A DNA stretch of 64,000 bases from an uncultured Clostridia bacterium. GTDB lineage: Bacteria > Bacillota > Clostridia > Christensenellales > Borkfalkiaceae. Below, one piece after another: positions 38,063 to 47,770 of this stretch. The notes beneath the pieces were generated by a model. That model ran no database searches. It saw nothing but the letters and a program-made list of their open reading frames with translations, and was not told where the DNA came from. A program made the translations under genes and the position numbers. The DNA lies in assembly GCA_947174415.1 (NCBI GenBank), contig CAMWIW010000002.1, positions 103,127 through 167,126 on the forward strand, read 5' to 3'. The first letter of the stretch is position 1. Every line of letters begins with the position of its first letter.

Positions 38063-39478
38063 TTAATTAAAGCCGAAGAACTCCGCGGCGTTATTATAGC
38101 AAACGTCTTCGACTATCTGTCCGAGACGGGGAAGCTCTTCCGCGGGGTATTGCCCGCTTTCAACCAATCTTCCGAGCATTTGGCAAAGAAGCCGTCTGTA
38201 ATACTCGTGGCGGGGATATGCAAGGAACGAACGGCTGTCCGTGAGCATACCTACGGACTGCGCAACCAAGCCTACCTGCATAAGCGTTTCGAGGTTCTGG
38301 CGCATTCCGTCCTGCTGATCCAAGAACCACCAAGCCGTGCCGACCTGTACTCTGCCCTTTACGCCTTCCTTCTGGAAGCAGCCCGCAAGCACGGTAAGTG
38401 CGTAATTGTCGCGGGGGTTGAGGCAGTACAGAATAGTTTTAGGCATATTGCCGTCCTTATCGATTTCGCCCAAAAGCGCTGAAAGTTTTTCCATATACAC
38501 CGCGTCCTCGATTGCGTCGAAGCCCGTGTCAGGTCCGATTTTTTCAAGCATGGACTTGGAGTTGTTTCTGAGCGCGCCGATATGATACTGTTGCGCCCAG
38601 CCGTATTTTGCGTATTCTTTTGCAAGGAACACGAGAACGTAGCCCTTGTATTTATCCTGCTCTTCAACGGAGATAGCCGCGCCCTTCATGCCCTTTAAGA
38701 AAATTTTGTTTGCTTCCGCGTAAGTTGCGGGGGCATAGCAAACCACGTCCAACGCATGGTCGGAAAGCTTAGAGCCCATTTCGTCGAAGAACTTTATTCT
38801 TGCCGCAAGCGCATCGCACAGGTCCTGCAAGCACTTAATGGGTTTACCCACTACGCCTGCAAGCTGATTTACCCAACTTGCAAACCAAGAGAGTTCTACG
38901 TTAATCGCTTTGTCGGGACGGAACGCAGGGCGCACCTTTACTTTTAAGGTCGGGTCTGCATTCATTTTCTTGTGCCACTCCAAACTGTCAACGGGGTCGT
39001 CAGTCGTGCACACCGTCTTTACGTTGAATTTGTACATCATTTCGCGCGCGGTCAACTTTTCCAAAACCTTGTTGGCTTTGTCCCAAATGACTTGTGCGTT
39101 TTCTTTATTGATAATTTCGTCTATGCCGAAATATCTTCTCATTTCAAGGTGCGACCAATGATATAAGGGGTTGCCCACAAAATAAGGCATACTCTCAACG
39201 AACTGCATATATTTTTTGTAGTCGTCGTCAGGTCCTGAAATGCTGTCCTCGGCGTATCCCCTTGCGCGGAGGGCGCGCCATTTGTAGTGGTCGCCGTATC
39301 TGTCGCCCGCGCCCAGCCATACTTCGGCTAAGTTTCTGAATTTCTTGTCCTCGAAAATTTCCTTAGGCTGCAAGTGGCAGTGATAATCTATAATGGGCAT
39401 CTTCTCGGCGTGCTCGTGATAGAGCGTTTTAGCCGTTTCGGTATCGAGAAGGAAGTCCTTATCCATAAAAGCTTTCAT
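38063..39478 (-). CDS. uxaC: Glucuronate/galacturonate isomerase
   Basis: MKAFMDKDFLLDTETAKTLYHEHAEKMPIIDYHCHLQPKEI... Confidence 0.96.
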   Translation of the reverse strand: MKAFMDKDFLLDTETAKTLYHEHAEKMPIIDYHCHLQPKEIFEDKKFRNLAEVWLGAGDRYGDHYKWRALRARGYAEDSISGPDDDYKKYMQFVESMPYFVGNPLYHWSHLEMRRYFGIDEIINKENAQVIWDKANKVLEKLTAREMMYKFNVKTVCTTDDPVDSLEWHKKMNADPTLKVKVRPAFRPDKAINVELSWFASWVNQLAGVVGKPIKCLQDLCDALAARIKFFDEMGSKLSDHALDVVCYAPATYAEANKIFLKGMKGAAISVEEQDKYKGYVLVFLAKEYAKYGWAQQYHIGALRNNSKSMLEKIGPDTGFDAIEDAVYMEKLSALLGEIDKDGNMPKTILYCLNPRDNYALTVLAGCFQKEGVKGRVQVGTAWWFLDQQDGMRQNLETLMQVGLVAQSVGMLTDSRSFLAYPRHEYYRRLLCQMLGRLVESGQYPAEELPRLGQIVEDVCYNNAAEFFGFN

Positions 39479-39505
39479 TTTATATACTCCTTTATTGAAT
39501 AATCC

Positions 39506-39623
39506 CTTGACTTAGAAACAAGCAAGACAAGGCGCGTGAGTACTGACCGCAGTGAGTTTACTTTGCGTAAATGAGCAAGGCGGCACGGAACTCAACGCTG
39601 TATTGCGCAGTTTATAAGTCAAG
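39506..39623. repeat. Repeat family B: 118-bp element with terminal inverted repeats
   Basis: CTTGACTTAGAAAC (39506-39519) vs reverse complement of GTTTATAAGTCAAG (39610-39623), 13/14 match; core gcaaggcggcacgga shared with 8885-8899. Confidence 0.65.
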
Positions 39624-39630
39624 TATTGTT

Positions 39631-41103
39631 TTAAAGTGTTACGCCCGTTTTGAAGATTGCTATCTCTTTGGTTTCGTTAATTTCATTTTTGGCAAGCTTG
39701 CCGTTTGCCGTGTCTACGACTAAGTCGATTAATTTTTCAAGCTGAGTTTCAAAATCGCTTTCCAAGACTGCGCCCGCATTGAAATCAATCCAGTTCGACT
39801 TGTTCTTTGCAAGGTCGGAATTAGTCGCGATTTTAAGTGTGGGCACGAACCCGCCGAAGGGCGTTCCTCTGCCCGTCGTGAAAAGTACGAGATGGCAGCC
39901 GGCCGCCGCGATATTGGTTACCGCGCACATATCGTTGCCCGGTCCGTTCAACAGGTTAAGCCCTTTTTCGGTTACGAAGCCGTCGTCGAAAACTACGTCT
40001 TCCACAGGACCTGCGCCCGACTTTTGCGTGCAGCCCAAAGACTTGTCTTCGAGCGTAGTTATACCGCCCGCCTTGTTGCCGGGGGAAGGGTTCTCGTAGA
40101 CGGTCTGTCCGTTGCGACGGAAATAGTCCTTGAAATCGTTGATTAATTTTACGACTTTATTAAAGGTTTTCTCGTCCTTTGCGCGGTTCATTAAGAGCTG
40201 TTCCGCGCCGAACATTTCGGGTACTTCGGATAAAACCGTCGTGCCGCCCGCCGCGACTATATAATCGGAGAAAAGTCCGACGAGGGGGTTTGCGGTTATG
40301 CCCGAAAGCCCGTCGCTGCCGCCGCATTTAAGCCCGACTTTGAGGCAAGATATATCCCGCTCCTCGCGCTTGTCCTTTTTGACGGTTTCGGAAATTTCCT
40401 TTAAAAGCTTTACGCCGCTTTCAATTTCGTCCTCAACTTCCTGACAAACCAAAAATTTAATACGGCTTTCGTCAACTTTGCCCAAGCCCTCTTTGAAGGC
40501 GGACATCTGGTTGTTTTCACAGCCCAAGCCGAGTACGAGCACGCCGCCCGCGTTGGGGTGCTTGACGATTTTCTGTAAAATGAGCTTCGTCCTTTCGTGG
40601 TCGTCGCCGAGCTGCGAGCAACCGTAAGGGTGCGTGTAGGTAAACACCCCGTCGCAGCCCTTTACGCCGTACTTTGACTTGAATTTTTCAACGATAAGTT
40701 TGGCTTGTCCGTTGACGCAGCCGACGGTGGGAATAACCCAAATTTCGTTCCTTATGCCGACGTCGCCGTTCGCGCGGGGGTAAACCTTTACCTTGCGCCC
40801 CTTTACGGGTTTTACGTCAGTGGGAACTTTGTTATAAGAATATTCCAAATTTTCCGAAAGGTTGGTGTGCACGTTGTGCGTATGCACGTGCGCGCCCTTT
40901 GAAATATCCGCCGTTGCGCAGGCAATGGGGTTGCCGTACTTTATGATATTTTCACCTTTTTTAATATCGCGCAAGGTGAACTTGTGCCCTTTAGTGATGT
41001 CCTCAACGAGGGTTATCCCCTCGTGGACTTCACCCTTTTTAAGGTCGCAAAGGGCAACGGCAACGTTGTCGAGCGGATTGATTATTATGGTTTTCTTTGA
41101 CAT
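39631..41103 (-). CDS. uxaA: Altronate dehydratase (UxaA family)
   Basis: NPLDNVAVALCDLKKGEV..., THPYGCSQLGDD, LKCGGSDGLSGITANP. Confidence 0.95.
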   Translation of the reverse strand: MSKKTIIINPLDNVAVALCDLKKGEVHEGITLVEDITKGHKFTLRDIKKGENIIKYGNPIACATADISKGAHVHTHNVHTNLSENLEYSYNKVPTDVKPVKGRKVKVYPRANGDVGIRNEIWVIPTVGCVNGQAKLIVEKFKSKYGVKGCDGVFTYTHPYGCSQLGDDHERTKLILQKIVKHPNAGGVLVLGLGCENNQMSAFKEGLGKVDESRIKFLVCQEVEDEIESGVKLLKEISETVKKDKREERDISCLKVGLKCGGSDGLSGITANPLVGLFSDYIVAAGGTTVLSEVPEMFGAEQLLMNRAKDEKTFNKVVKLINDFKDYFRRNGQTVYENPSPGNKAGGITTLEDKSLGCTQKSGAGPVEDVVFDDGFVTEKGLNLLNGPGNDMCAVTNIAAAGCHLVLFTTGRGTPFGGFVPTLKIATNSDLAKNKSNWIDFNAGAVLESDFETQLEKLIDLVVDTANGKLAKNEINETKEIAIFKTGVTL

Positions 41104-41117
41104 TTGAACCTCTTGAA

Positions 41118-42584
41118 TTATTTACATTCACCGGTGCAGCCCGCAACGAAGCACTCGACCGCTGCGCGCATACCCTTTTCTTCCATTGCTTTCAGATAGG
41201 TTGCAACAGTGGAAGTGATTTCGGGGTGAATCGTATTCATATCCATACCCCATGCGTCGGTCCAACCCAACGCGTTCTTTGCGAGTGCGAGGTAGTCGCC
41301 GCCGAAATCAGTCCAAAGCTCTTTCCACTTTGCAAGGTAAGCGGGGTCGTCGTTGAGTTTTATATCCTCTTCTCCCCTCTTGCCCTTGTGGAAGAGAACG
41401 AGTGCAGAATACGCAAAGAGAAGATGCTTGGGAAGCGCGCCTTTAATTCTCACGTAATCCAAAAGCGTGGGCAGAAGCCTCGTTTTGAATTTGGTCGTGG
41501 AGTTAAGCGCAATCGACATCAGCTCGTGGCGTATGAACGGGTTCTGATATCTTTCGATAACGCTGTTTGCAAACGCCGTCATCTGGTCGGCGGGAAGGTT
41601 AATCGTAGGGTTGACTTCCTCGAATACGAAGTCGCGCACGAATTTGCCGATAACGGGGTCGTTAACAGCTTCGCCTACGGTATCTATGCCGCAGAGGTAT
41701 GCGACGGGCACGAGCGCGGTGTGCGAGCCGTTGAGAATTTTGACTTTTCTCTGCTTGTAAGGCTTAATATCGTCTGCAAAAATTACGTTAAGCCCCGTGC
41801 TGTCCGCGGGGAATACTTTCTGGATATGGGGTTCTTTCTTCAACACCCAAAGATGGAAAATTTCGCCCTTTACGACGTTGTTGTCGATATAGCCCGTCTC
41901 TTTTTGGATATCCTCGATTTCGTTTCTGGGATAGCCGGGAACTATGCGGTCAACGAGGGTCGAAGTGAAATGGTTTGCGGTCTGCAACCATTCGATAAAC
42001 TTTTTATCCATTTTGTTGATTTTCGCAAGCTCTACGAGACAGCGGTACAGTTCGTCGCCGTTGTTGTCGATAAGTTCGCAGGGAATAATGCAAAGTCCCT
42101 TGTCCTTTGCGCCCTTGAATTTGTCGTAACGTCTCTTTAAAAGCGCGAGAAGCTTGCCGGGGTAAGACTTGGGGCAAACCAAAAAATCGGTGTCCGTAGG
42201 GTCAACGGCAATACCCGCTTCGGTGGTGTTGGAAATTATAACTTCCAAGTCCTCGCTTTCGCCGTACGCCAAAAACTTTTCGTAGTCGGTGAACGGGTTA
42301 AGGCAGTCGCCAACGACGTTTATAACCTGACTGTTCTTTACTTTTTTGCCGCCGTCGATACCTTCCAGACGGAGAGTGTAAAGTCCGTCCTGCTCGGAAA
42401 GCTCCTTAACTCTGCCGAACGGCATAGGCTGAACGAGAACGACGTCCGCTTCGATAGCGTGCTTGTCGTTCAAGTCCTGTATTATCCATTCGACGAAAGC
42501 TCTTAAAAAGTTGCCCTCGCCGAACTGCATTATTTTTATCTTTCTTTCGGGTTTAGCGAATAATTTTTTGCTGATAAGTTCCAT
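41118..42584 (-). CDS. uxaB: Tagaturonate reductase
   Basis: KIMQFGEGNFLRAFVEWIIQDLND..., VKILNGSHTALVPVAYLCG. Confidence 0.92.
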   Translation of the reverse strand: MELISKKLFAKPERKIKIMQFGEGNFLRAFVEWIIQDLNDKHAIEADVVLVQPMPFGRVKELSEQDGLYTLRLEGIDGGKKVKNSQVINVVGDCLNPFTDYEKFLAYGESEDLEVIISNTTEAGIAVDPTDTDFLVCPKSYPGKLLALLKRRYDKFKGAKDKGLCIIPCELIDNNGDELYRCLVELAKINKMDKKFIEWLQTANHFTSTLVDRIVPGYPRNEIEDIQKETGYIDNNVVKGEIFHLWVLKKEPHIQKVFPADSTGLNVIFADDIKPYKQRKVKILNGSHTALVPVAYLCGIDTVGEAVNDPVIGKFVRDFVFEEVNPTINLPADQMTAFANSVIERYQNPFIRHELMSIALNSTTKFKTRLLPTLLDYVRIKGALPKHLLFAYSALVLFHKGKRGEEDIKLNDDPAYLAKWKELWTDFGGDYLALAKNALGWTDAWGMDMNTIHPEITSTVATYLKAMEEKGMRAAVECFVAGCTGECK

Positions 42585-42599
42585 AGTGCGTATCCTCGA

Positions 42600-43715
42600 T
42601 TAATGTCTTTTTAAGTCGCTCTCAACTGCCAATTCGGTTTCGCAGTCAAAGACGTACGCTGCCGAATAGGGAACGAAGAATTTGAAGCGCGAGCCCATTT
42701 CAGGCGTGTGGTGAGGGTTGACTTTAAGTATTACGTTGACGTTGCCGACGTTTGCATAAACGTTGGTCATATCACCGAGAAGCTCGGTTAAATCTACTAC
42801 CGACTCGAGCTCGTAGCCGCCCTCGGCTTTGCTGCCCTTTGCGGGAGCGGAAAGCTTGATTGCTTCGGGTCTGAACGCGAACGCAACCTGTTTGCCTTCG
42901 AGCGCCTTTACGTCCTTAACGACGGGGGTCAGGTCAAGCTCTAACTCGCCCGCTTTAATCTTGCCGCCCGAAACGGTGCTTTTGATAAAGTTCATGGGAG
43001 GTTCGCCTATGAACCCTGCAACGAATATGTTGCGGGGATAGAAATACAGCTCGTACGGAGTGCCTATCTGCTGAACGTAGCCGCCCGATTTCATTACGAC
43101 TATTCTGTCCGACATAGTCATAGCTTCGGTCTGGTCGTGGGTTACGTAGATAGTCGTTGCTCCGACCGAACGGTGAATTTGCTTAATCTCCGAACGCATC
43201 GTAACGCGCTGCTTTGCGTCGAGGTTGGACAAAGGTTCGTCCATAAGGAAGATTTTAACCTTTCTTATGAGCGCGCGGCCTACCGCTACACGCTGACACT
43301 GACCGCCCGAAAGGTTACGGGGAAATCTTTCAAGATAATCCGTAAGCCCGAGAATTTTCGCAGTCTGCTTAACTTTCTCGTCGATAACGTCCGCGTCGAT
43401 GCCTTCGAGCGTAAGCCCGAAGCCCAAGTTTTCATACACGGTAAGGTGAGGATAAAGCGCGTAGGACTGGAATACCATCGCGATACCTCTGTCCCTTGAC
43501 GACATTTGGTTTGCAAGAACTCCGTCGATATAGAACTCGCCCGAAGTAATTTCTTCGAGCCCCGCTATCATACGGAGGGTCGTAGACTTGCCGCAGCCCG
43601 AATCGCCGACAAGGCAAATGAATTCCCCGTCTTTAATTTCCATATTGAAATCGTGCACGGCGTGGTATCCGTTAGGATATACTTTGTTTACGTCTTTAAA
43701 TAAAAGATGTGCCAT
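42600..43715 (-). CDS. Second sugar ABC ATP-binding protein (MsmK/UgpC type)
   Basis: GDSGCGKSTTLRMIAGLE, LSGGQCQRVAVGRALIRK. Confidence 0.94.
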   Translation of the reverse strand: MAHLLFKDVNKVYPNGYHAVHDFNMEIKDGEFICLVGDSGCGKSTTLRMIAGLEEITSGEFYIDGVLANQMSSRDRGIAMVFQSYALYPHLTVYENLGFGLTLEGIDADVIDEKVKQTAKILGLTDYLERFPRNLSGGQCQRVAVGRALIRKVKIFLMDEPLSNLDAKQRVTMRSEIKQIHRSVGATTIYVTHDQTEAMTMSDRIVVMKSGGYVQQIGTPYELYFYPRNIFVAGFIGEPPMNFIKSTVSGGKIKAGELELDLTPVVKDVKALEGKQVAFAFRPEAIKLSAPAKGSKAEGGYELESVVDLTELLGDMTNVYANVGNVNVILKVNPHHTPEMGSRFKFFVPYSAAYVFDCETELAVESDLKRH

Positions 43716-43769
43716 TTTGTTTTTCCCCTTTGATATAATTAATATAGGTTAATAAGATTTATACGCATT

Positions 43770-44639
43770 TTATTTTAAGTCGGGCGTTGCGATATTGTCC
43801 ATATCGTCATAAGCCTGATTTTCGCCGCACATACCCCAAATGAAGGTGTAATTGTGCGTACCGACGCCGCTGTGGATAGACCAGCTGGGCGAAATAACTG
43901 CCTGCTCGTTATGCATTATTATATGGCGGGTTTCGTCGGGCTTGCCCATAAGGTGGATAACAGCTTGGTCGGAAGGCACTTCGAAGTACATATATACTTC
44001 CATTCTCCTCTCGTGGGTGTGGCTGGGAAGGGTATTCCAAGCACTGCCCTCCGCAAGCTCCGTCATACCCATTGCAAGCTGACAGCTTTCGCAGACGTCG
44101 CCGATAATGAACTGGTTAATGGTGCGCTTGTTAATTCCTTCAAGCGTGCCGAGGTGGCGCTGAACGCAGTACTTTACGCCCTCGGGAGCGGGAACGCCCT
44201 CAACGGGCTTCACGATTTTTACCGTGGGATAAGTTTTGTGCGCGGGGCTTGAATTGATATAGAACTTAGCGGGCTGCTTTTCGTTTTTGGAAGAGAACTC
44301 GACCTGTTTAGTGCCCATTCCTATATAGATGCCCTCTTTAAAGCCGATATCGTACTTTTTGCCGTCGAGCGTAATAACGCCTGCGCCGCCGATATTGATA
44401 ACGCCCATTTCGCGGCGCTCTAAGAAGTAGTTTGTAGCAAGCTCCTTGAAAGTGCCGAGGGACAAGGTCTTTTTTACGGGCATTGCGCCGCCCGCGATTA
44501 TTCTGTCCTGATGGGAATAGGTCAGAAGAATATCGTCCGCCTCAAAAAGCTTTTCTATTAAATATTTTTCCCTGAGTTCCTTTGTGTCGTACTTCTTGGA
44601 ATCGTCGGGGTGGTTTGCGTAGCGAATATCGAATTTCAT
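43770..44639 (-). CDS. kduI: 5-dehydro-4-deoxy-D-glucuronate isomerase
   Basis: MKFDIRYANHPDDSKKYDTKELREKYLIEKLFEADDILLTYSHQDRIIAGGAMP; THERRMEVYMYFEV. Confidence 0.96.
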   Translation of the reverse strand: MKFDIRYANHPDDSKKYDTKELREKYLIEKLFEADDILLTYSHQDRIIAGGAMPVKKTLSLGTFKELATNYFLERREMGVINIGGAGVITLDGKKYDIGFKEGIYIGMGTKQVEFSSKNEKQPAKFYINSSPAHKTYPTVKIVKPVEGVPAPEGVKYCVQRHLGTLEGINKRTINQFIIGDVCESCQLAMGMTELAEGSAWNTLPSHTHERRMEVYMYFEVPSDQAVIHLMGKPDETRHIIMHNEQAVISPSWSIHSGVGTHNYTFIWGMCGENQAYDDMDNIATPDLK

Positions 44640-44699
44640 AATACTTCACTCCATTTTTTATTTATAGATTAAGTTCACAAATTTTCTTTGCTATTATGT

Positions 44700-45536
44700 T
44701 TAAATGCTGTTCCACTTATCGCGGATAAACTCCGAGCAAGGCACAATGTCGTCCCCTGTCGTGCCTTCCAGAACGAGGTAGGCGTTTTTATCGTACGCCT
44801 TAATTCGGGACAGTATTTTGTCAAAGTCGAACATTCCCTTGCCGGGGGCAACCTGTTTCAGTTTTCCGTCTTCGAATACGCAATCCTTAATATGGAAAAC
44901 TACAATATCGGCAAAGGTCTTTAAGCCCTCGTCGAGAATTTCGAGATAGTTGCCGTAGTTGGACGCGTCGAGATAGTTGTAAATATCGAAGATAACTTTT
45001 ACGTTGTCCGCGTTAATTTCGTCTATCGCGCGCTTTAAGGTTGCGACGTTCCAGCAAACGTGCCCTGCCGCTCCTTCCATTCCGACGAACGCGCCGACTT
45101 CCTTTGCATATGCGGCAAGCTCTTTGAAAGTCGTAATAACCGTCTGCAATGCTTCTTCGGTGCGGTTTAAGGGATTATACGTCCACTTGTCGTCGTTAAA
45201 CGAGCCCGTTTCCGAACCGACGATATTACAGCCGAGTTTTTTGCAGTACTTTAAATAATCTTTAAATACCGCTTTGCAATTAGCGACTTTTTCCTTATCG
45301 GAATGAACGGGATTAAAGTATGCTCCGATAAGCGGAACGTCTATTCCCGCGGCTTTAAGCGCGCTGCCTATCGCCGCGGAATTGGTTTCGTTCAAAGCGT
45401 CAGGGGCGTACTTTATTTCGTCCATAAATTTATAAGCAACGAGCTGTACCGCCGAAATACCGCAGTCCTTTGCTTTTGCGATTGCGTTTTCAAGCCCCTT
45501 GACGCCGAGGTCGTGCGTTCTGAACGCTATTTTCAT
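44700..45536 (-). CDS. Sugar phosphate isomerase/epimerase (AP endonuclease 2 fold)
   Basis: AYAKEVGAFVGMEGAAGHVCWNVATLKRAIDEINADNVKVIFDIYNYL. Confidence 0.85.
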   Translation of the reverse strand: MKIAFRTHDLGVKGLENAIAKAKDCGISAVQLVAYKFMDEIKYAPDALNETNSAAIGSALKAAGIDVPLIGAYFNPVHSDKEKVANCKAVFKDYLKYCKKLGCNIVGSETGSFNDDKWTYNPLNRTEEALQTVITTFKELAAYAKEVGAFVGMEGAAGHVCWNVATLKRAIDEINADNVKVIFDIYNYLDASNYGNYLEILDEGLKTFADIVVFHIKDCVFEDGKLKQVAPGKGMFDFDKILSRIKAYDKNAYLVLEGTTGDDIVPCSEFIRDKWNSI

Positions 45537-46567
45537 TATCTCTGAACGCGACCCGAGCCGTCGCCGCCTGCCAACGCTTCAACTTCTTTACGGGATACGA
45601 GGTTAAAGTCGCCGGGGATTGTATGCTTCAACGCGGAAGCCGCAACGCCGAATTCAAGCGCGGACTTGAAGTCCTTGCCGTCAAGGAAACCGGTAATTAC
45701 GCCGCCCGCAAAGCTGTCGCCGCCGCCTACGCGGTCAACGATGGGGGAAATTCTGTAAGTTTTGGAATGATAGAATTCTTTCTTCTCAGCGCTGTAAATG
45801 CAAGCCGACCAACCGTTGTCCGAAGCGGAATGGCTTACGCGGAGGGAAGAAATAGCGTACTTGAAGCCTAAATCTTTGCACATTCTTTGGAAGATGTCCT
45901 GATAGCCTGCAAGCTCCAAATCGCCCTTGGTTACGTCGGTTGCGCCGGGCTTGTAGCCAAGCACGAGCGCCGCGTCCTCTTCGTTGCCGATGCAGACGTC
46001 AACATACTTCATAAGTTTGGTCATAACCTTTTGAGCCTTTTCGCTGGACCAAAGCTTTTTGCGGAAGTTCAAGTCGCAGGAAACGGTAACTCCGTGCTTT
46101 TTAGTAGCCTTTAAAGCCTCTTCGGTGAGCACTGCCGCGCTGTCAGAAACTGCGGGGGTAATACCCGTGAAGTGAAACCAATCCGCGCCTTCGAAGATTG
46201 CGTCGAAGTCAAAATCTTTCGCGGTGGCGGTAGTGATTGAAGAATGAGCTCTGTCGTAAACGACTTTGGAGGGACGCATAGCCGCGCCCGTTTCAAGATA
46301 ATAGATACCGAGGCGCTCGCCGCACTTTGCGATGTGGCAGGTCTGAACGCCGTACTTTCTCAAAGATGCGATTGCACATTCACCGAGTTCGTTATCGGGA
46401 ACTGCCGTTACGAATTCGGCGTTATGTCCGTAGTTTGCGCAAGATACGGCTACGTTAGCTTCGCCGCCGCCGTAGTTGATGTCAAACTCGTCAGCCTGAA
46501 TAAACTTTTCGTTGTTGGGGGTGGAAAGACGAAGCATTATTTCGCCCATGGTTACTATTTTTTTCAT
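45536..46567 (-). CDS. kdgK: 2-keto-3-deoxygluconate kinase (PfkB family)
   Basis: MGEIMLRLSTPNNEKF..., YGGGEANVAVSCANYG, RVGGGDSFAGGVITGFL. Confidence 0.9.
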   Translation of the reverse strand: MKKIVTMGEIMLRLSTPNNEKFIQADEFDINYGGGEANVAVSCANYGHNAEFVTAVPDNELGECAIASLRKYGVQTCHIAKCGERLGIYYLETGAAMRPSKVVYDRAHSSITTATAKDFDFDAIFEGADWFHFTGITPAVSDSAAVLTEEALKATKKHGVTVSCDLNFRKKLWSSEKAQKVMTKLMKYVDVCIGNEEDAALVLGYKPGATDVTKGDLELAGYQDIFQRMCKDLGFKYAISSLRVSHSASDNGWSACIYSAEKKEFYHSKTYRISPIVDRVGGGDSFAGGVITGFLDGKDFKSALEFGVAASALKHTIPGDFNLVSRKEVEALAGGDGSGRVQR

Positions 46568-46625
46568 AAGATTTTTCTCCTTAATTTTTCTTAGATTATT
46601 TTTTTCTTGACATTGAAGTCAAACA

Positions 46626-47609
46626 TTATTTTTTTAATACGAGATGTACGGCAAACCCGCCGAATTCGTGCTTTAAGTACGCCACGTTCATAACGCCTTC
46701 CGCGTTGTACTTTATCGAGGTTTCGTCAACGTCGTATCCGCGCAGTTTAAGCTGATACAGCGCGCGCTTTACCGAATTAGTTGCAATCGCAATGTGTCCG
46801 TGAGTGCCCTTGAACGGCTTTTTCATCATCTCCATATAGGTCGAAGCGAAGACCGAGCTGTTGCCCACCTTCTTCGTAAAGCCGAACGCATTGTCGAACT
46901 CGTCCGCAACCGCTTCCGCCTCTTCGGGGTTCTGACAGTTCAACCCGACGTGAACCATAGTAAAGCCGAGCATTTTATCTATTGCTTCGCGGCAGAGTTT
47001 GGTTATGCCCGCCCAATCGCCCGCGTTGACGAGGGCGGCGGGAACTATCCAACTTCCTCCGCAGCAAACTACTTTCTTAAATGCAAGGTAAGTGTTGAGG
47101 TTATCCGCCGTAACGCCGCCCGTAGGCATAAAGCGCATAGTTGAATAAGGCGCGGAAATTGCCTTTATGTAGGGCAGCCCGCCCGCCTGTTCTGCGGGGA
47201 AGAACTTCGCGAAGTCAAGCCCGAGCTCCAACGCCTGCTCTATCTCGCTTGCCGAAGAAAGCCCCGGCGCGAAAGGTACGCCCTTATCGAGGCAGTGCTT
47301 GACGACTTTGGGGTTAAGCCCCGGCGCAACGAGAAATTTTGCGCCCGCCTTGATTGCCGCATCGGCTTGCTCGCAGGTCAACACCGTACCCGCGCCGACA
47401 AGCATATCGGGGTATGCTTTTGTCATTCTGCGGATAACTTCGTCCGCACCCTTTGCACGGAAAGTAACCTCTGCGCAGTTGATGCCGCCGTCGCGAAGTG
47501 CCTTTGCAAGGTTTTCCGCGTCGTTGACGTTATCAAGCTTTATTACGGGCACGATGCCGACGTTTTCAAGCTCGTCAACGAGCGCGTTGATTTTGTCTTT
47601 AACGGTCAT
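46626..47609 (-). CDS. eda: KDPG aldolase fused to C-terminal VOC/glyoxalase-like domain
   Basis: IVPVIKLDNVNDAENLAKALRDGGINCAEVTFRAKGADEVIRRM...VGAGTVLT; then MLGFTMVHVGLNCQNPEEAEAVADEFDNAFGF...HIAIATNSVKRALYQLKLRGYDV. Confidence 0.9.
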   Translation of the reverse strand: MTVKDKINALVDELENVGIVPVIKLDNVNDAENLAKALRDGGINCAEVTFRAKGADEVIRRMTKAYPDMLVGAGTVLTCEQADAAIKAGAKFLVAPGLNPKVVKHCLDKGVPFAPGLSSASEIEQALELGLDFAKFFPAEQAGGLPYIKAISAPYSTMRFMPTGGVTADNLNTYLAFKKVVCCGGSWIVPAALVNAGDWAGITKLCREAIDKMLGFTMVHVGLNCQNPEEAEAVADEFDNAFGFTKKVGNSSVFASTYMEMMKKPFKGTHGHIAIATNSVKRALYQLKLRGYDVDETSIKYNAEGVMNVAYLKHEFGGFAVHLVLKK

Positions 47610-47729
47610 TTGAAATCCCCCTTGACATTTCATTATTATTCATAATAATTATAGCACCGCCGTTTTTTAATTCTATACACAAAACGGATTAGTTTATACA
47701 TTTTTCGTAACTCAATATTGTCGAAAAAC

Positions 47730-47763
47730 AGCAGCCGCCCGCGGGTTAATCCCGCGGGCGGCT
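47730..47763 (-). terminator. Intrinsic terminator after pectate lyase gene
   Basis: agccgcccgcggg TTAAT cccgcgggcggct. Confidence 0.7.
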
Positions 47764-47770
47764 TTATTAA

